A stretch of 64,000 nt of DNA from Vibrio alfacsensis (GTDB lineage Bacteria > Pseudomonadota > Gammaproteobacteria > Enterobacterales > Vibrionaceae). Location: contig NZ_CP032093.1 of assembly GCF_003544875.1 (NCBI RefSeq), forward strand, positions 1,364,001-1,428,000, given 5' to 3'. The notes under the pieces are model-generated. The model saw only the letters and a list, made by a program, of their open reading frames with translations. It was not told where the DNA came from and searched no databases. Positions 60,898 to 64,000 of this stretch are shown here, piece after piece; the stretch's first letter is position 1; each line of letters begins with the position of its first letter. The position numbers and the translations under genes are program-made.

Positions 60898-62321
60898 ATG
60901 ACTTTTACCGTAGAAAAAATCGGCGGTACATCGATGACTGCATTTGATGCGGTTCTCGACAACATTCTTTTGCGTCCTCAAAATCCATATAACCGAATCT
61001 TTGTCGTGTCTGCGTACAGTGGAATGACGGATGCTTTACTTGAATGTAAGAAAACAGGCAAACCCGGTGTATATCAACTTATTGCGAAGCGAGATGATAG
61101 CTGGCAAGATGCGCTTGCGTATGTTGAAAGCCGAATGCTGCTGACAAACGAACATATTTTTGCTGATCCGATGAACCGAATGCGAGCAGATAAATTCATC
61201 CGTTCTCGTATCTCAGAAGCGAAAAATTGTGTTTCCAATATTCTTGAAACATGTCAGTACGGCCAATTTTCACTAAGGCACTATTTGCCGCAAATCAGAG
61301 AGTTTTTGTCTTCTATTGGAGAGGCGCATAGTGCTTACAATACGGCTCTAAAACTGAAGAACATTGGCATTAACGCAAAGTTTATTGATCTATCCGGTTG
61401 GGATAATCAACAACCCAAAAGTTTGGACGAAACCATTAGTAGCGCATTTGATGACATTGATGTGTCAGAAGAACTGCCAATTGTTACGGGGTACGCGTAC
61501 TGCAAAGAGGGCTTAATGCACACCTACGATCGTGGTTACAGTGAAATGACATTTAGCCGTATCGCAGCCATTACCCAAGCAGACCTCGCGATTATTCACA
61601 AAGAGTACCATTTAAGCTCCGCTGATCCTCGTGTTGTCGGTGTCGACAATGTGAATCCGATTGGATCAACGAACTACGACGTCGCCGATCAGTTAGCCAA
61701 TCTTGGTATGGAGGCGATTCATCCCAACGCGGCGGCAGGATTACGTGAAAGTGGCATCGAGCTACAAATCAAAATACATTTGAACCAGAACACGATGGCA
61801 CATTGATCTCGTCCGATTATCGCCCAGATACTGATCGTGTTGAAATTATTGCAGGTAAGCAGAAAGTGTTTGCATTGCATTTGTTCGATCAAGCCATGGT
61901 CGGCAAGGTGGACAACGTTAGCTACGAGTTAATGGAACTCATCGCTGATGCCAGAGTGAGCTTAATAGGAAAAGAGATGAATGCTAACTCGATTACGTAT
62001 TATCTTGGTGGCAGCACGGACAGCTTGAACAAGGTTCTCTACAAAGCGGAGAAACGTTACCCTCAAGCAACAATCACGGGGCGCATGGTTGCATTAATAT
62101 CTGCGATAGGCTCTCAAATTGATACCAATAAAACATTAGCAGAGGGTGTGCTCGCATTGATGAACAATGGCGTAACACCGATTGCACTGCATTCATCAAT
62201 GAGGAATGTAAACGTACAATTTGTGGTGAGTGACAGCGAGTATCAACAAGCCATCTGTGCGCTACATGACGAGTTTTTTGAGAAAGCGCCACAAGTCACT
62301 AAATCATCTAATGTGGCATAA
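60898..62321 (+). pseudogene. Ectoine-cluster aspartate kinase, one frameshift
   Basis: Supplies aspartyl phosphate for ectoine synthesis; this special aspartokinase often follows ectABC. N-terminal kinase motif VEKIGGTSM and GRGY-like YDRGYSEMTFSRIAA, then two ACT-like parts. As sequenced it stops at 61806, but the frame continues from about 61775 to 62321 if one A is added to AAAA at 61771-61774, giving NTFEPEHDGTLISSDYRPD. Corrected length is about 474 residues, near normal. The rest of the pathway is intact, which argues for sequencing error over loss. Confidence 0.87.
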
Positions 62322-62396
62322 TTAGCAATATATTTTAATTGCTTATGCTTGGTAATAAGTGTGCAGAGCCATGCTGTGGGGTGAGATGTTAGGGTA

Positions 62397-62422
62397 AGGA
62401 GCCGAACTAGGCTCCTCTTTTT
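62397..62422. terminator. Terminator between ectoine kinase and LysR genes
   Basis: Stem AGGAGCC-GAACTA-GGCTCCT with CTTTTT after it on the plus strand. Confidence 0.75.
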
Positions 62423-62437
62423 GATCTAACTTCAATA

Positions 62438-63322
62438 TTAACCAAAAGCATCGGTCTTTTGTTTTAAGAACTCAATCAAAGTTCGGACTCGTAACGGCAT
62501 CAAGGCTTTTTCTTGGTATACCGCATAAATTGGAATCTCTAAATCGTGCACATCAGGCAGGATGCGAACCAAATCTCCTCGTGCTAACTCATCTTTCATC
62601 ATAAAGCTTGGCATGATGGCAAACCCTAAATGATTCAGAACAAATTCTTTGACCGTGGCCGCAGTTCGAACCTGTACTTTAGGGCTGTGAACTAAGCGAG
62701 TGACCTGGCCTTGAGCGTTGGTCATCGTAAGTTGTTTCTCACCATGGACGATGTGGTGACTAATCCAATCAAGCGATAAAAGATCTTCGGGTGTGGATAC
62801 CGGCTTTACCTTGCTGAGGTAGGTTGGTGTAGCGCATAGCATATCTTTGAAATAGCCAAGCTTAATTGCGTACAGGCTTGAATCCTCAAGAGCTGAAGAT
62901 GCCCGCAACGCTATATCACAGCGAGATTCAATCAGGTTGCTGTAACTGTCGCTCTCGATAATATCGAGTTTGATTTCAGGATAGAGGTGCAAGAATTCAC
63001 TTAATATATCCACCAAAGCAGAGCTAGGCGTGGATATCCGAATCGTACCGCTTGGGACTTGGTTCGTATCCTGTGTTTCTGCGTTTGCTTCCGAGGCAAT
63101 ATCGTCAATCAATTTGCACTTCTCATAATAACGCAACCCAGCATCAGTCAACGAAAGTGAACGGGTCGTGCGATGCAGTAAGCGAGTATTCAGCGCTCGC
63201 TCAAGTTTAGAAACAATCTGTGAAACGCGCGCTTTACCTATATCAAGCTCATCCGCAGCTTGAGTAAAGGATTGCTTCTCTGCCACTTTGGCAAAGATCA
63301 TCATGTCATCGAGTGAAATCAT
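62438..63322 (-). CDS. LysR-type transcriptional regulator
   Basis: A 294-residue regulator. The N-terminal winged helix (about 1-60) reads DMMIFAKVAEKQSFTQAADELDIGKARVSQIVSKLERAL, and the rest is a substrate-binding fold for a small effector. Divergent from an NmrA-like oxidoreductase 208 bases away, the usual LysR arrangement, so it likely controls that gene and itself. Confidence 0.93.
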   Translation of the reverse strand: MISLDDMMIFAKVAEKQSFTQAADELDIGKARVSQIVSKLERALNTRLLHRTTRSLSLTDAGLRYYEKCKLIDDIASEANAETQDTNQVPSGTIRISTPSSALVDILSEFLHLYPEIKLDIIESDSYSNLIESRCDIALRASSALEDSSLYAIKLGYFKDMLCATPTYLSKVKPVSTPEDLLSLDWISHHIVHGEKQLTMTNAQGQVTRLVHSPKVQVRTAATVKEFVLNHLGFAIMPSFMMKDELARGDLVRILPDVHDLEIPIYAVYQEKALMPLRVRTLIEFLKQKTDAFG

Positions 63323-63530
63323 AAAGGCAACTGTTTTGATGTTATGGTTTATTAGCGATTACCTAACCATAATTGTTTAGTGAAAATGAACAATTAGTTT
63401 AATCAAAGGCTAATTATCTATCAATCATCAAACGATATAGTGTCTCCATCGACAGCGGGAAGCCAAAACAGCTTGGTCATTTCCGCCTTATCAGACAGAA
63501 ATAATGTAAGAATTGATTGGAGAAATCATC
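63323..63530. promoter_or_regulatory. Divergent promoter region of LysR and NmrA-like genes
   Basis: 208 AT-rich bases between divergent starts, with A/T-rich partial palindromes (AACCATAA and TTATGGTTTATTAG-type) around 63340-63380 that could hold a LysR T-N11-A site. Confidence 0.45.
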
Positions 63531-64000
63531 ATGTCAGATCGCAAAGTTCTAGTAACAGGAGCATCAGGTAAACTCGGTTCACAAGTGGTAAAAGCATTGC
63601 TTGAAGAGTTACGTGTCGACCCAAGCCAATTAATCGTTACCACTCGCAGCGCAGATAAACTGCAAGCGTTAGCGAATCAAGGTGTGGACGTACGTGAAGC
63701 AGATTTTTCAAGTCCAGAATCTCTAGAAAAAGCATTTCAAGGTGCAGACAGTATGTTGCTGATCAGCATTGATGCGTCAGGCCCTCGAACTCAAGCGCAT
63801 TTGAATGCGGTTGCCGCAGCAGAAAAAGTAGGGGTGAGCCACATTGTTTACACATCTATGCCATCTGCAGAAAACTCACCTGTCATGTTTGCTCATGAAC
63901 ACGAAGCAACAGAAAACGCGATCATGGAGAGTGCAATTGCCAATGCGACTATTTTGCGTAATAACTGGTATTTTGAAAACCTAGTAGACTTTTTCGCAAG
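63531..64000 (+). CDS. NmrA/SDR-family NAD(P)-binding oxidoreductase (3' end outside window)
   Basis: The first 156 residues are visible. VLVTGASGKLGSQVV is the Rossmann dinucleotide site, followed by TTRSADKLQALANQGVDVREADF and HIVYTSMP as in NmrA-like and QorB-type quinone reductases. GGAG lies 12 bases upstream of ATG 63531. Likely controlled by the divergent LysR protein. Confidence 0.88.
   Translation, partial: MSDRKVLVTGASGKLGSQVVKALLEELRVDPSQLIVTTRSADKLQALANQGVDVREADFSSPESLEKAFQGADSMLLISIDASGPRTQAHLNAVAAAEKVGVSHIVYTSMPSAENSPVMFAHEHEATENAIMESAIANATILRNNWYFENLVDFFA

Overview
The window reads as chromosome 1 of a Vibrio, most likely a member of the Harveyi clade close to V. parahaemolyticus or V. 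alginolyticus. The grounds are the thrS-infC-rpmI-rplT and pheST core block, an ectABC-aspartokinase cluster beside a BCCT carrier and a proVWX transporter, a secreted GH18 chitinase, and moderate GC with Vibrio-like codon use. This placement rests on gene content and gene order recalled from those species; no alignment was run.

Region 1 (1-10730) is a type III CRISPR-Cas locus that enters the window inside cas10. The operon runs cas10, a single Csm3-like RAMP, csx10, a double Csm3-like RAMP fusion, a small unknown protein, a TIGR03986-type RAMP and cas6, followed by a CARF/ring-nuclease Csm6-type accessory gene. The first six genes are joined by one-base TAATG stop/start overlaps. A terminator, an AT-rich leader and an array of six full repeats plus one degenerate repeat follow. 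Csx10 with several Csm3-like proteins points to subtype III-D. Three genes of the locus carry single-base shifts at short base runs.

Region 2 (10731-17550) is a compact cargo-plus-recombinase module. It holds two paralogous YfjP/YeeP-like GTPases, an IS630 transposase remnant, and three genes on the minus strand: a 739-residue protein with two recombinase-like motif sets, a 462-residue tyrosine recombinase overlapping it by 19 bases, and a 224-residue protein of unknown function. A 14-bp sequence shared with the degenerate last CRISPR repeat lies at both ends, followed on both sides by a second shared 14-bp block. The layout resembles multi-recombinase mobile modules such as Tn554-type trios or the Gamma-Mobile-Trio elements of vibrios. 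This is the best candidate for a little-described system.

Region 3 (17550-26730) is a scrapyard of accessory DNA. It contains a DHH phosphoesterase fragment, small membrane proteins, an NfeD-like fragment, an ORF-less group II intron directly behind a terminator, a repeat-rich PEP-CTERM protein, a lipoprotein, a decayed IS5-family element with a TAA target duplication, a two-gene unit with a LexA-type box in front, and a 35-residue membrane protein.

Region 4 (26730-64000) is core chromosome: translation genes (thrS to pheT), a regulator, a TerB-like protein, a PhoD-like phosphatase, a MipA/OmpV porin-like gene, a chitinase, azoR, hrpA, a small outer-membrane barrel, a MATE pump, and an osmoprotection block (proVWX, DUF294 protein, exonuclease, BCCT carrier, ectABC and ectoine aspartokinase). 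It ends with a LysR regulator divergent from an NmrA-like oxidoreductase cut by the window end.

Eleven putative single-base indels, nearly all in short homopolymers, break genes in both accessory and core regions. Some or all may be sequencing errors, so the broken calls should be treated as provisional.
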